Assembly: GCA_039805565.1 (NCBI GenBank)
Contig: JBDLTZ010000073.1
Coordinates: 1-58,068, forward strand
Source of the DNA: CALJIC01 sp039805565
Lineage (GTDB): Bacteria > Chloroflexota > Chloroflexia > Chloroflexales > Roseiflexaceae
Length of the DNA stretch: 58,068 nucleotides
Direction of reading: 5' to 3'
Both the position numbers and the translations under genes were made by a program. The notes below the pieces were generated by a model. That model saw only the letters and a list, made by a program, of their open reading frames with translations, was not told the origin of the DNA and ran no database searches. Each line of letters opens with the position of its first letter. Position 1 is the stretch's first letter. Positions 1-8,283 of this stretch are shown here, piece after piece.

Positions 1-20
1 CGGGGGCCTTGCGGCCCCCG
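1..20. terminator. GC-rich hairpin upstream of the permease genes
   Basis: An 8-bp perfect inverted repeat (CGGGGGCC at 1-8, GGCCCCCG at 13-20) encloses the four-base loop TTGC. It is followed by a moderately T-rich stretch (about 30-44) but no clean T-run. It lies about 70 bases before the first permease start. It may end the preceding gene outside the window, or lower read-through from a solute-binding-protein gene into the permeases, as such hairpins do in other oligopeptide operons. Confidence 0.5.
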
Positions 21-89
21 CAAAACGATCTTTCTGTTTCTTTTGCGGTGGGGCGCCGCCCCTCCGCGCCTCCCGAAGGCATTATTCCT

Positions 90-1085
90 ATGATCCGCTA
101 CCTGACGCGCCGAATCCTCTCGATCATCCCCGTGCTGATCGGCATCAGCATCGTCTCGTTCATCGTGATCCAGCTGCCGCCCGGGGACTTCGCCAGCAGC
201 TTCAAATCGAACCTGATCAACAACGGCGTGACCGAGCAGGAGGCCGAGCGGCAGGCGAACGCCTTCCGCGCGCAGTACGGGCTGGATCAGCCGATCCACC
301 TCCAGTACGCGCGCTGGGTCACGGGCATCGTCACGCGCGGTGAGTTCGGCTACTCCTTCGCCTACAAGAAGGACGTGGGCGAGCTGATCGCCGAGCGACT
401 GCCGCGCACCATGCTGCTGGCCCTCTCGGCCCACGCGATCTCGACGCTGCTCGGGCTGGCGATCGGTATCTACGCAGCGACGCACCAGTACAGCCTCGGA
501 GACATCGGCGCGACGGTGCTGGCCTTCCTCGGGACATCCATACCCAGATTCTTCCTTGCGCTGATTATCTTATACTTCCTTGCGTTCACCATAGGGGCGC
601 AGCACTTCACGAACTTCAACTCGCCCCAGTACGCCTTCGCGCCCTGGAGCTGGGCGAAGTTCGTCGATACCCTGAGCCACGTCTGGCCGGTGATCGTAAT
701 CGCAGGCGTGGGCGGCATCGCGCAGAACATGCGCGTGATGCGCGCCAACCTGCTGGACGTGCTGAACGCGCAGTATGTGACCACGGCGCGGGCCAAAGGA
801 CTGACCGAGGCGAACGTGATCTACCGCCACGCCGTGCCGAACGCGATGCACCCGATCATTATGTACCAGGGCACCGTGCTGCCGTACATGGTGGCCGGCG
901 AGCTCGAGGCGGCGATCGTGCTCGGGCTGCCGACGCTGGCGCCGATGTTCTACAGCTCGCTCACCAACCAGGACATCTACGTCTCGGGCGGGTTCCTGCT
1001 GATCTACGGCATCCTGCTGGTGCTGGGCAACCTGATCGCCGACATGGTTCTGATGCTGGTGGACCCGCGCATCCGCGCCACGTAG
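90..1085 (+). CDS. oligopeptide/dipeptide ABC transporter permease (OppB/DppB type)
   Basis: Inner-membrane permease subunit of a peptide-type ABC importer, 331 aa from ATG 90. The open frame runs further upstream but through the hairpin region, and MIRYLTRRIL is the classic family N-terminus. There is one N-terminal membrane helix, an extracytoplasmic segment (about residues 30-95), then the BPD_transp_1 domain with further helices. The EAA-type coupling loop shows as ARAKGLTEANVIYRHAVPNA (about residues 232-251). A conserved membrane end (LIADMVLMLVDPRIR) closes the protein. It is followed after 81 bases by the second permease and then by an ATPase, so it belongs to one operon. The substrate cannot be read from the sequence: peptides, nickel or oligosaccharides are all possible for this family. 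Confidence 0.93.
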   Translation: MIRYLTRRILSIIPVLIGISIVSFIVIQLPPGDFASSFKSNLINNGVTEQEAERQANAFRAQYGLDQPIHLQYARWVTGIVTRGEFGYSFAYKKDVGELIAERLPRTMLLALSAHAISTLLGLAIGIYAATHQYSLGDIGATVLAFLGTSIPRFFLALIILYFLAFTIGAQHFTNFNSPQYAFAPWSWAKFVDTLSHVWPVIVIAGVGGIAQNMRVMRANLLDVLNAQYVTTARAKGLTEANVIYRHAVPNAMHPIIMYQGTVLPYMVAGELEAAIVLGLPTLAPMFYSSLTNQDIYVSGGFLLIYGILLVLGNLIADMVLMLVDPRIRAT

Positions 1086-1166
1086 ACCCGCCCCGCGGGA
1101 GAGAACTATTCCATATTCGTTCGGGAGCCAGCGGCCCCCGCGCCCCCGCTAGGGGAGAGAACAACA

Positions 1167-2300
1167 ATGGCTCAGGTAGTTCAACCATTCCCGGCAGCCG
1201 CACCGCGCATCCGGCAGCGCCAGCGCGAGAGCTACACCGACCTGGTGTGGCGGAAGTTCCGCAAGAGCAAGGTCGCGATCGCCGGCGGCCTGATCATTAT
1301 CATGCTGGTGACACTGTCGGTCTTCTCGGACTTCTTCTCGCCCACCAACCCGGTGGCGACGAACATGCAGCAGGCCTACACCCCGCCCCAGCCGATCTAC
1401 TTCGTGGACCCGTGGGGGCGCTTCAGCCCGCTGCCGTTCACCTACCAGCTGAAGTCTGAGCTGGACCAGGCCACCTTCCTGCCGAAGTGGGTGACGGACA
1501 CCAGCAAGGCGTGCACGATCAACTTCTTCGTGCAGAGCTGGGAGTACAAGCTGCTCGGCCTGTTCCCCTCGAAGCTGCACCTGTACGGCACCGACGAGGG
1601 CTGCTCCTACTACATGCTCGGCACCGATAAGTTCGGGCGTGACCTATTCGGGCGGGTCGCGCTGGCGGGACGCATCTCGCTGATGCTGGCCACCGCCGCC
1701 ACGCTGATCATCGTCTCGATCGGCTCGACGGTCGGCATCGTCTCGGGCTACTACGGCGGCTGGGCCGATAACCTGATCCAGCGCTTCATCGAGTTCGTGC
1801 AGGCCTTCCCGACGCTACCGCTCTGGATGGCGCTCGCGGCGGTGATCCCGATCACCTGGAACCAGACGTTCATCTTCATCACGATGTCGGGCATCTTCGC
1901 GCTGCTGGGCTGGACCCTGCTGGCGCGCGAGCTGCGCGGCAAGGTGCTCTCGCTGCGTGAGACCGACTACATCCTGGCGGCGCGCGAGATGGGGGCCTCG
2001 GACCGGCGCATCATCTTCCGCCACCTGTTCCCGAACTGTCTCAGCCACGTGATCGTAGTCATGACACTGACAATCCCGTCGATCATCCTGTCGGAGAGCT
2101 TCCTCAGCTTCCTGGGAATCGGCATCCAGGAGCCGCTGGTGAGCTGGGGGACGCTGATGCGCGAGGCGCAGAGCCTCCAGACGCTCGGCTCGAACCCGTG
2201 GCTCATGTGGCCGGTGGCGTTCATCCTGCTGGCGGTGATCGGCTTCAACTTCCTGGGCGACGGCCTGCGGGACGCCGTGGACCCATACTCGATCGTATAG
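1167..2300 (+). CDS. oligopeptide/dipeptide ABC transporter permease (OppC/DppC type)
   Basis: Second membrane subunit of the importer, 377 aa, with a purine-rich ribosome site (GGGGAGAG) before ATG 1167. It has the N-terminal cytoplasmic OppC_N segment, a first membrane helix (about residues 38-55), a long extracytoplasmic part, then BPD_transp_1 with the coupling loop around AAREMGASDRRIIFRHLFPN. Family members are commonly near 300 aa. The extra length lies between the first helix and the conserved LGTDKFGRD segment, roughly residues 60-150, and contains two cysteines (KACTIN and DEGCSY) that could form a disulfide outside the membrane. It pairs with the upstream permease. Function is secure at family level; substrate is unknown. 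Confidence 0.93.
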   Translation: MAQVVQPFPAAAPRIRQRQRESYTDLVWRKFRKSKVAIAGGLIIIMLVTLSVFSDFFSPTNPVATNMQQAYTPPQPIYFVDPWGRFSPLPFTYQLKSELDQATFLPKWVTDTSKACTINFFVQSWEYKLLGLFPSKLHLYGTDEGCSYYMLGTDKFGRDLFGRVALAGRISLMLATAATLIIVSIGSTVGIVSGYYGGWADNLIQRFIEFVQAFPTLPLWMALAAVIPITWNQTFIFITMSGIFALLGWTLLARELRGKVLSLRETDYILAAREMGASDRRIIFRHLFPNCLSHVIVVMTLTIPSIILSESFLSFLGIGIQEPLVSWGTLMREAQSLQTLGSNPWLMWPVAFILLAVIGFNFLGDGLRDAVDPYSIV

Positions 2301-2305
2301 CCCGC

Positions 2306-2380
2306 TCTCCCCTTGACCGCCGGGGCGCGGGGACTCACACCCCGCACGACCCCGCGTAGGCACCCTGGGGCAAGGGGAGG
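2306..2380 (+). promoter_or_regulatory. nested stem-loops between permease and ATPase genes
   Basis: CTCCCCTTG (2307-2315) is the exact complement of CAAGGGGAG (2371-2379), forming an outer 9-bp stem. Inside it GCGGGG (2327-2332) pairs with CCCCGC (2340-2345) around a 7-base loop. The structure fills most of the 104-base gap between the permease stop and the ATPase start. It could protect the permease mRNA or tune the amount of ATPase made; there is no terminal T-run. Seen in sequence; role inferred. Confidence 0.45.
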
Positions 2381-2404
2381 GCCTTCCTCCCGCAAAGGCG
2401 CAAG

Positions 2405-3427
2405 ATGCAATCTGACAATATTCTGCTCGAAGTCAACGACCTGAAGATGCACTTCCCGATCCGCCGCGGGGCGATGCAGAGGGTCGTCGGGCACGTCAAG
2501 GCGGTGGACGGCGTGAGCTTCCACATCCGCGAGCGCGAGACGCTGGGGCTGGTGGGCGAGAGCGGCTGCGGCAAGACCACGGCCGGGCGCACCATCCTGC
2601 GCCTGTACGACCCGACAGCCGGCGAGATCTGGTTCCGCGCCAAGGACGGGCGGCGGGTAGACGTGGCGAAGCTCAGCCAGCAGGAGATGAAGCCCCTGCG
2701 GCGCGAGATGCGCATGATCTTCCAGGACCCGTTCAGCTCGCTCAACCCGCGCATGACGGTGAAGGACCTGATCGGCGAGCCGCTGGTGATCCACCGCGTG
2801 GCCGAGGGCCGGGCGATCGAGGAGCGCGTGGCCGACCTGATGCGGGCGGTGGGCCTGGACCCAGATTACATGGAGCGCTACCCGCACGAGTTCTCGGGCG
2901 GGCAGCGCCAGCGCATCGGCCTGGCGCGCACCCTGGCGCTGAGCCCGCGCCTGATCGTGGCCGACGAGCCGGTCTCCGCGCTGGACGTCTCCATCCAGGC
3001 GCAGGTGATGAACCTGCTGCAGGAGCTGAAGGAGCGCCTGGGCCTGACGGTGCTGTTCGTGGCGCACGACCTGAGCGTGGTGGAGCACATGTGCGACCGC
3101 ATCGCGGTGATGTACGTGGGTAAGCTGGTGGAGCTGGCGGAGTCGGAGACGCTGCTGCGCAACCCGCTGCACCCGTACACCGAGGCCCTGCTCTCGGCCA
3201 TCCCGTCGGCCGACCCGGACGTGCGGACGAAGCGCATCCTCATGCCGGGCGAGGTGCCGAGCCCGGCCAACCCGCCGCCCGGCTGCGTGTTCCACCCGCG
3301 CTGCCGCTACGCGAAGGATATCTGCAAGCAGCAGGCGCCGCCGCTGCGCGAGGTGGTGCCGGGACACTACGCCGCCTGCCACTTCTCCGAGGAGATCCGC
3401 CTGCAAGGAATCGAGGTGGCCGCGTGA
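2405..3427 (+). CDS. oligopeptide ABC transporter ATP-binding protein (OppF/DppF type)
   Basis: Cytoplasmic ATPase of the importer, 340 aa from ATG 2405, preceded by AAAGGCG. Walker A GESGCGKTT is near residues 53-61, the ABC signature is FSGGQRQR, Walker B is LIVADEPVSALD, and the switch histidine lies in FVAHDLSVV. The C-terminal oligopeptide domain carries the CVFHPRCRYA...C cysteine cluster that in some OppD/DppF-type proteins holds an iron-sulfur centre. The opening IRRGAMQRVVGHVKAVDGVSF is typical of the F paralogue. The D paralogue normally paired with it is not between the genes here, so it may lie upstream of the window or be absent. Its stop overlaps the next start by four bases. 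Confidence 0.94.
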   Translation: MQSDNILLEVNDLKMHFPIRRGAMQRVVGHVKAVDGVSFHIRERETLGLVGESGCGKTTAGRTILRLYDPTAGEIWFRAKDGRRVDVAKLSQQEMKPLRREMRMIFQDPFSSLNPRMTVKDLIGEPLVIHRVAEGRAIEERVADLMRAVGLDPDYMERYPHEFSGGQRQRIGLARTLALSPRLIVADEPVSALDVSIQAQVMNLLQELKERLGLTVLFVAHDLSVVEHMCDRIAVMYVGKLVELAESETLLRNPLHPYTEALLSAIPSADPDVRTKRILMPGEVPSPANPPPGCVFHPRCRYAKDICKQQAPPLREVVPGHYAACHFSEEIRLQGIEVAA

Positions 3428-3882
3428 GCACGCCGAATCGCACCCTCCCCATCCTCGCATACGTCCTGCCGCTGGCGGGGCCGGCGCTCACGCTGGCGAC
3501 CCGCCGTGACGATACCTTCGCGCGCTACCACGGGACGCAGGGGCTGGCGATCGACATCGGGGCGCTCGCTGCGCCAGTGGTGTGGGCCGCGCTCGGCTGG
3601 GTGCTCGCCTGGATCCCGACGATCGGGCCGCTCGCGGCGCTCGTGACGTTCGCGCTGGTGGTGGCCTTTGAGCTGCTGATGCTGGGCGCGCGCGCCCTGG
3701 GCGTGGCCCGGGTGCTGCGCGGGCAGCTCGGAGCGGCGCCGGTGGTGGGCGGCTGGGCCGAGCGCATCGCGCTGGGGGGCGAGCCTGCCGCGGCCTCCCC
3801 GATGTCGCCCGTCGCCCCTGAGGTGATCGAGGCGACCGCCGAGCAGCCGCCCGAGGCGGCCGGCCCGAAGGCGGTGGGGTAG
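3424..3882 (+). CDS. small DUF4870/Tic20-like membrane protein
   Basis: 152 aa with a GTG start overlapping the ATPase stop (GTGA at 3424-3427), so it is translationally coupled to the importer operon. The first part (residues 6-25) is hydrophobic, followed by a charged segment with FARYHGTQG, which resembles the 'R-F-H-xxQ' turn of DUF4870 proteins. Two more membrane helices follow (about residues 38-88). The C-terminus is Ala/Pro/Glu-rich and probably cytoplasmic. The family has no assigned function. Position suggests a membrane role alongside the transporter, but coupling alone does not prove this. Confidence 0.7.
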   Translation: MSTPNRTLPILAYVLPLAGPALTLATRRDDTFARYHGTQGLAIDIGALAAPVVWAALGWVLAWIPTIGPLAALVTFALVVAFELLMLGARALGVARVLRGQLGAAPVVGGWAERIALGGEPAAASPMSPVAPEVIEATAEQPPEAAGPKAVG

Positions 3883-3932
3883 CACGGAGCGCCGAGCCAC
3901 TCAAGAGACGGCCGGGACACCGGCACAAAGCG

Positions 3933-3955
3933 GGGAGCGCATAGCGCTCCCTTTC
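3933..3955. terminator. terminator hairpin between convergent genes
   Basis: GGGAGCGC (3933-3940), loop ATA, GCGCTCCC (3944-3951), then TTTCT. It forms a perfect 8-bp stem with a short T-tract on the plus strand, directly after the peptide-importer operon and just before the stop of the minus-strand gene at 3958, so it can serve both directions. Confidence 0.75.
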
Positions 3956-3957
3956 TA

Positions 3958-4350
3958 CTAACGGGCCAGGCGGAAGCGGCGCTCGACGTTGACCAGCGCG
4001 TGCTCGCGGTCACCGAGGATCTGCACCTCCTCGTCGAGCCGGATAAACCAGACGCGCGCGGTGCGCGTGTAGGTGGGGATGAAATCCTCGGTCTCGCCCC
4101 ACGGGTCGAGCGCCTTGTGCTCCCAGCCGCTGCGGCGCAGCCCGCGCACCACCATTGTCTGCCAGCCGTCGTCGGGGCGGGTCATAGTGTAGGTGATCTG
4201 CCGCCGGCCCGGGCCGACCTCCGCCACGCGGACCTCCGCGGCGCCGGGCACGACGAACGGCGACGCCGCCGGCTGAAGCAGCAGCCAGACCCCTGCCGCG
4301 AGCGCGGCGATCAGCAGCACCGCTCCCCCAAGAGCCACACGTATGATCAT
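3958..4350 (-). CDS. membrane-anchored hypothetical protein
   Basis: 130 aa from ATG 4350. The open frame extends to 4464, but that extension only translates heptamer repeats. One N-terminal hydrophobic helix (about residues 4-25, VALGGAVLLIAALAAGVWLL) is followed by a soluble region rich in beta-forming residues, with aromatic pairs such as DGWQTMVV and ARVWFIRL. The C-terminus ends in NVERRFRLAR. No cleavable signal or lipobox is obvious, so a single-pass protein with an outside domain is the simplest reading. I do not recognise the family. It diverges from the SulP gene across a repeat-filled 250-base gap. Confidence 0.6.
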   Translation of the reverse strand: MIIRVALGGAVLLIAALAAGVWLLLQPAASPFVVPGAAEVRVAEVGPGRRQITYTMTRPDDGWQTMVVRGLRRSGWEHKALDPWGETEDFIPTYTRTARVWFIRLDEEVQILGDREHALVNVERRFRLAR

Positions 4351-4367
4351 GGGCGTCCCCGCGATGT

Positions 4368-4499
4368 GTGAGTCGTAGTCGTGAGTGGGACAAGTGCTGA
4401 GTGCTGAGTGCTGAGTGCTGAGCGTCAGAGTGCGCTCGAAGCAGTAAAGCTGCGGGCGTCCCATCGTTCAGCGTTCATCGTTCAGCGTTCAGCGTTTCG
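4368..4499. repeat. composite heptamer element, copy A
   Basis: Left arm: GTGCTGA repeated four times (4394-4421), preceded by GTGAGTC-like units. Centre: a short hairpin segment holding CGAAGCAGTA (4437-4446). Right arm: CGTTCAG, CGTTCAT, CGTTCAG, CGTTCAG, CGTTTCG (4465-4499). Read in reverse complement the right arm keeps the CTGA register of the left arm, so the whole can fold into one long imperfect hairpin. It shares its core and the ATCGTT boundary with the elements at 6311-6472 and 41239-41400. It sits between divergent genes. Confidence 0.85.
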
Positions 4500-4533
4500 C
4501 TCTAGTATACGATGCCGGTGGCGGTTTCGATCC

Positions 4534-4562
4534 TTGACACGGGCGGATCGCGGCAGTACCAT
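4534..4562 (+). promoter_or_regulatory. sigma-70-type promoter of the SulP gene
   Basis: TTGACA (4534-4539) and TACCAT (4557-4562) are separated by 17 bases. The expected start point near 4569 leaves a leader of about 31 bases before ATG 4600. It lies just outside the heptamer element. Confidence 0.65.
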
Positions 4563-4599
4563 CGCCCCGTATGGCTCCTCCTCTGAGAAAGACACGCCC

Positions 4600-6300
4600 A
4601 TGCGCTCCGCCCTGCGGCGCCTCCCACTGCTCTCGCTGCTCGCGATCTACCGCCGCGAGTTTGCCGGCTACTCCCTGCAGAGCTTCCGACGCGACCTGCT
4701 AGCCGGGCTGACCGTGGGCGCTGTGGCGCTGCCGCTGGCGCTGGCCTTCGGCGTGGCCTCGGGCGCAGACGCCGCGGCCGGCATGGTCACAGCGATCATC
4801 GCGGGGGTCGTGATCGCCGGGCTCGGCGGCGCCCCATTCCAGATCAGCGGCCCCACCGGCGCCATGTCGGCGGTGCTGATCGTGCTCGCGCAGCGCTACG
4901 GGCTGGCCGGCATCTGGGTGGCCTGCCTGATGGCGGGCGTCTTCATGGTGCTGCTGGGCGTGCTGCGCCTCGGGCGCTACATCGCCTTCATCCCCTCGCC
5001 GGTGATCACCGGCTTCACCAGCGGCATCGCCCTGATCATCGCGATCGGGCAGATCGACAATGTGCTCGGGGTGACCGAGCCACACAGGGCCGACAACGCG
5101 CTTGAGCAGCTGCTGCACTACCTCCGCGAGCCCCCGGCGGTGGACTGGCACACCCTGGCGGTGGCGGCGATCGTGGCGGCCACGATGGTGCTGCTGCCGC
5201 GCCTGACGAGGGCGGTGCCGGGCTCGCTGGCAGGGCTGGTAGTCGCGTCGGCCGTAGCGATCCTGGCGGGGTGGGAGGTGCCGGTGATCGGCGCGATCCC
5301 GCGCACGATCCTGCTGGAGCAGCGGCTGACGTGGGAGGCGATCCCGTGGGCCAGCCTGAACGACCTGCTGCCGGCGGCGATCTCGATCGCGGCGCTCGGG
5401 GCGATCGAGAGCCTGCTGTGCGGCGCGGTGGGCGCGAACATGACCGGCCAGCCGATGGACTCGAACCAGGAGCTGATCGGGCAGGGCGTGGGAAACGTGC
5501 TCATCCCGTTCTTCGGCGGGGTGCCGGCCACGGCGGCGATCGCGCGCACGAGCGTGGGCATCAAGAGCGGCGGCACGACGCGGGTGGTGAGCTTCGTCCA
5601 CGCGGGGGTGCTGCTGCTGAGCGTACTGGCGCTGGGGCCACTGATCGGGCAGGTGCCGCTGGCGGCGCTCGGCGGCGTGCTGATGGTCACGGCGTGGCGC
5701 ATGAACGAGTGGGAGTCGATCCACTTCTTCGCGCGGGCCCGTCTGAAGCACGCGCTGGCGGGCATGGCCGTGACGATGCTCGCGACGGTGGCGCTGGACC
5801 TGACGCAGGCGATCTTGATCGGGATCGCGATCTCGGCGCTGATCTACCTGCGCCAGAGCGCCGGCAGCGTGGACGTGCGGCGCGAGCCGGTGAGCCTGGA
5901 GCGCATCCGCGGCCTGCGCCACGACCTCCAGCTCCCCTGCCCGAAGGTCCACGTCTACTACCTCACCGGGCCCCTGTTTTTCGGTAGCGTCCACACGGTG
6001 CTGGAGTCGTTCGAGACGGCGGGCGAGTACCGCACGCTGGTGGTGAGCATGCGCGGCGTGCCGCTGGTGGACGTGATGGGGGCGCAGGCGCTGAGGCAGA
6101 TCGTCGAGGAGCAGCGCCGCCGCGGCGGGGACGTGTACTTCAGCGGCGTGCAGCCCTCGGTGCGCGAGATGTTCGGCCGGACGGGCCTGGCGGCGCTGGT
6201 AGGGGCAGACCATCTCTTCTGGGCGGCCGACCAGGCGATCGTGGCGGTCCACCAGGCCCACGAGCGCGAGGGGTGCGCGCACTGCGCGGCGAGGGCGTGA
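4600..6300 (+). CDS. SulP/SLC26 family anion transporter with STAS domain
   Basis: 566 aa inner-membrane transporter from ATG 4600; codons further upstream come from repeat sequence and would not extend the family alignment. The N-terminal part (FRRDLLAGLTVGAVALPLALAFG, split over the first helix) and QISGPTGAMSAVL (about residues 82-94) are SulP signatures. About ten to twelve hydrophobic segments follow to residue 420. A cytoplasmic STAS domain occupies about residues 445-550 (VHVYYLTGPLFFGSV ... MRGVPLVDVMGAQAL). It ends in a small His/Cys-rich tail (EGCAHCAARA). Members carry sulfate, bicarbonate or other anions; which one is not decidable here. Transcribed from the promoter at 4534. Confidence 0.9.
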   Translation: MRSALRRLPLLSLLAIYRREFAGYSLQSFRRDLLAGLTVGAVALPLALAFGVASGADAAAGMVTAIIAGVVIAGLGGAPFQISGPTGAMSAVLIVLAQRYGLAGIWVACLMAGVFMVLLGVLRLGRYIAFIPSPVITGFTSGIALIIAIGQIDNVLGVTEPHRADNALEQLLHYLREPPAVDWHTLAVAAIVAATMVLLPRLTRAVPGSLAGLVVASAVAILAGWEVPVIGAIPRTILLEQRLTWEAIPWASLNDLLPAAISIAALGAIESLLCGAVGANMTGQPMDSNQELIGQGVGNVLIPFFGGVPATAAIARTSVGIKSGGTTRVVSFVHAGVLLLSVLALGPLIGQVPLAALGGVLMVTAWRMNEWESIHFFARARLKHALAGMAVTMLATVALDLTQAILIGIAISALIYLRQSAGSVDVRREPVSLERIRGLRHDLQLPCPKVHVYYLTGPLFFGSVHTVLESFETAGEYRTLVVSMRGVPLVDVMGAQALRQIVEEQRRRGGDVYFSGVQPSVREMFGRTGLAALVGADHLFWAADQAIVAVHQAHEREGCAHCAARA

Positions 6301-6310
6301 GGCTGAGCGG

Positions 6311-6472
6311 CGAGGTCGTGAGTGCTGAGTACTGAGTGCTGCGTGCTGAGTGATGGGCAGAGAGTCGTGAGTCGTGCGTATTGAGTCGTGAGCATCTGCG
6401 TGTGCTCGAAGCGGTACAACGACGAGCACGCCCCATCGTTTATCGTTCAGCCTTCAGCATTCACCCCGCTCG
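6311..6472. repeat. composite heptamer element, copy B
   Basis: Left arm 6315-6394 is made of degenerate 7-mers (GTGCTGA, GTACTGA, GAGTCGT). A perfect hairpin GTGCTCG (6402-6408) / CGAGCAC (6423-6429) encloses the core CGAAGCGGTA (6407-6416). Right arm 6435-6472 starts ATCGTT and carries CGTTCAG and CTTCAG units. The arms are roughly complementary. It follows the SulP gene directly, so both sides of that gene carry the same type of element. Confidence 0.82.
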
Positions 6473-6498
6473 CGCAGCCAGAGGCTGACGTGCGAGGG

Positions 6499-6700
6499 CT
6501 AAAGCGCCCCGTCCACCACACCGAGCAGGTCCACCACCTGCCGCCCCACGTCCACCTCGCTATGCACCCGCGCCCCAAAGCCCGCGATCATACGCTCAGC
6601 GTCAGCATTTGCTCAGGCTCGCAGCCAGCGCGGCGACGAGCATCCAGGCGGCGCGGAGGGCAGGGCGGGTGAGCGCGGCGGAAGAGATGTGGGAGTTCAT
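6499..6700 (-). pseudogene. possible remnant of a membrane sensor gene (both ends kept, middle lost)
   Basis: Read on the minus strand from ATG 6700, 32 codons give a start typical of membrane sensor proteins (MNSHISSAAL..., then LRAAWMLVAALAASL, one helix) and stop at 6602. Immediately after, in another frame, about 33 codons (AERMIAGFGARVHSEVDVGR ... VVDLLGVVDGAL) end at TAG 6499-6501. This resembles the extreme C-terminus of long membrane sensor proteins with a 'FxARVRDEVDLxxLxxxLLxVVxET' ending. The join lies in CTGAGC/GCTGACGCTGAGCG, a heptamer-like sequence. I read it as an internal deletion leaving both ends, with a frameshift. It could instead be chance; family recall is from memory. 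Confidence 0.35.
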
Positions 6701-6726
6701 AAGCTGGCCGACGAGACGGGCGGATA

Positions 6727-8283
6727 TCAGGAATGCCGCAGCTTGACGGCCAGCAGCGTGATGTCGTCGTGCTGCTCGGCCGGGCCGACGAAGCGGGCCA
6801 CGTCCTCGAGCACGGCCTCGACGAGCGCCTGGGGCGCGACATCGGCCGGGAGCGACCGCACGAGCCGCTCGAGCCGCTCGAAGCCATAGAGCTCGTGGAC
6901 GAGGTCCATGGCCTCCACGACACCGTCGGTGTAGAACAGCAGTGTGTCGCCAGGGGCCAGTGACAGGCGCTGATCCGTGTAGCTGATGCGCTCGCTCATG
7001 CCGAGCGGGAAGGCCGCGCCGCGCACCTCGAGGTAGCGCAGGTCATCGGGCGGGAGCGTGCCGCCGTTGCTGCGGAGGAGCGGGTACATCTGGCCGGCGT
7101 TGGCCCACACCATCTCCAGACTGCGCGGGTCGATCAGCGCGTAGCTGGCGGCCACGAACATGCCGCGCGGCACGTTGCGGCAGAGCATCCCGTTGGCCTC
7201 GCTGAGCACCTGGGCCGGGTCAAAGTGGTCGAACGCCTCGGAGCGGATGGTGCTGTGGGCGGCGACCATGAGCATGGCGGCGGGGATGCTCTTGCCCGAG
7301 ACGTCGCCGACCATCAGGCCGAGGCGGCCGTCGCTCAGCACCAGCAGGTCGAAGAAGTCGCCCGAGGTCTCGCGGTGCGGGCGGCAGTAGGCGGCGAGCT
7401 CGATGCCGGGGATACGCGGCATCTGGGCGGGGAAGATCGCCTGCTGGACGTTGTGGGCGATCTCGAGCTCGCGCTGGACGCGCTCGGACTCGCCGCGCTC
7501 ACGGTAGAGGCGCTCGAGCTGGGTGGACATCTGGTTGAAGGTGTCGGCCAGGTCGCCAAGCTCGTCGCCGCGGCCGAGGTCGATCGTGTGGCCGAACTGC
7601 CCCGAGGCGAGGACCATTGCCCCGCGCTGGAGGCGGCGCAGCGGGCGGTTGAAGAGCCACCAGGTGACCAGCAGCGATACGCCCACCGCCATCGCCACGC
7701 CGCCGAGCAGGATGGGTGCGACGCGCTGAAGGGTGTCGCGGGCGAGGAGCGCGGCGGCCTCGTTGGTCATCGCGACCTCGACGATGCCGACCACCTGCGG
7801 CACGCCCTCCACCTCCTCGATGATGGGCGCGACGACGCCGTAGTACGAGCCGAACTCGTCGGTGTAGGTCACGCGGCGCACCTCGCGGTCGCGGAAGGTT
7901 TCGAGGTGGGCGGGCGTGGCGTAGAAGAAGGGGTAGCCGACGCCGGTGGCGCCGGTGTCCACCCAGTAGTAGAGGAAGTCGAACTCGCGATAGTAGACGC
8001 TGATCCAGGAGAGGTTGGCGGCGGTGGCGGCCTGGTCCAGCTCGAGGCGCACGGCGCGGTAGGCCGGCGAGTCCACGTCGCTGGGGCGCCGGATCTGGCG
8101 CAGCTCGGCCACGTCCACCGAGCGCGCCACGAGCCGGGCGACGCGCTCGAGGCGCTCGTCCATCTCGGACTGCCAGCGCGCGGCGCTCTGCTGGTAGACC
8201 TGGTAGCCGGAGACGCCAACGGTGATGGCGATCAGCAGCACCAGCGGCGTGACGATCTTGACGATCAGCGGGACGCGGGGCAT
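6727..8283 (-). CDS. membrane-bound PP2C-type serine phosphatase (SpoIIE domain) with HAMP
   Basis: 518 aa; ATG at 8283 overlaps the TGA of the upstream gene (ATGA). There is an N-terminal membrane helix (about residues 6-25), an extracytoplasmic sensor-like region, a second helix (about residues 183-203, ILLGGVAMAVGVSLLVTWWLF), then HAMP, a short coiled coil, and SpoIIE from about residue 270. Metal-binding motifs are present as SGDFFDLL, MVGDVSGKSIPAAMLM and FYTDGVVEAMD. The family removes phosphate from anti-sigma-factor antagonists or similar partners; none is encoded nearby. The coupled neighbour is an exported NHL-repeat lipoprotein, so an outside signal may pass to this phosphatase. 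Confidence 0.9.
   Translation of the reverse strand: MPRVPLIVKIVTPLVLLIAITVGVSGYQVYQQSAARWQSEMDERLERVARLVARSVDVAELRQIRRPSDVDSPAYRAVRLELDQAATAANLSWISVYYREFDFLYYWVDTGATGVGYPFFYATPAHLETFRDREVRRVTYTDEFGSYYGVVAPIIEEVEGVPQVVGIVEVAMTNEAAALLARDTLQRVAPILLGGVAMAVGVSLLVTWWLFNRPLRRLQRGAMVLASGQFGHTIDLGRGDELGDLADTFNQMSTQLERLYRERGESERVQRELEIAHNVQQAIFPAQMPRIPGIELAAYCRPHRETSGDFFDLLVLSDGRLGLMVGDVSGKSIPAAMLMVAAHSTIRSEAFDHFDPAQVLSEANGMLCRNVPRGMFVAASYALIDPRSLEMVWANAGQMYPLLRSNGGTLPPDDLRYLEVRGAAFPLGMSERISYTDQRLSLAPGDTLLFYTDGVVEAMDLVHELYGFERLERLVRSLPADVAPQALVEAVLEDVARFVGPAEQHDDITLLAVKLRHS

Noticed and set aside
1..89. Upstream 27 codons of the first permease frame
   Set aside because: They run through a hairpin and do not resemble family N-termini; ATG 90 gives the standard start.
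4699..6429. 576-codon minus-strand frame opposite SulP, and similar long frames opposite the subtilase, DUF4397 and GT-C genes
   Set aside because: Low-complexity His/Arg/Gln-rich translations typical of GC-rich shadow frames.
6388..6672. Plus-strand 94-codon frame after SulP
   Set aside because: Its start and first half are heptamer repeat; the rest is antisense to the sensor remnant and has no coding character.
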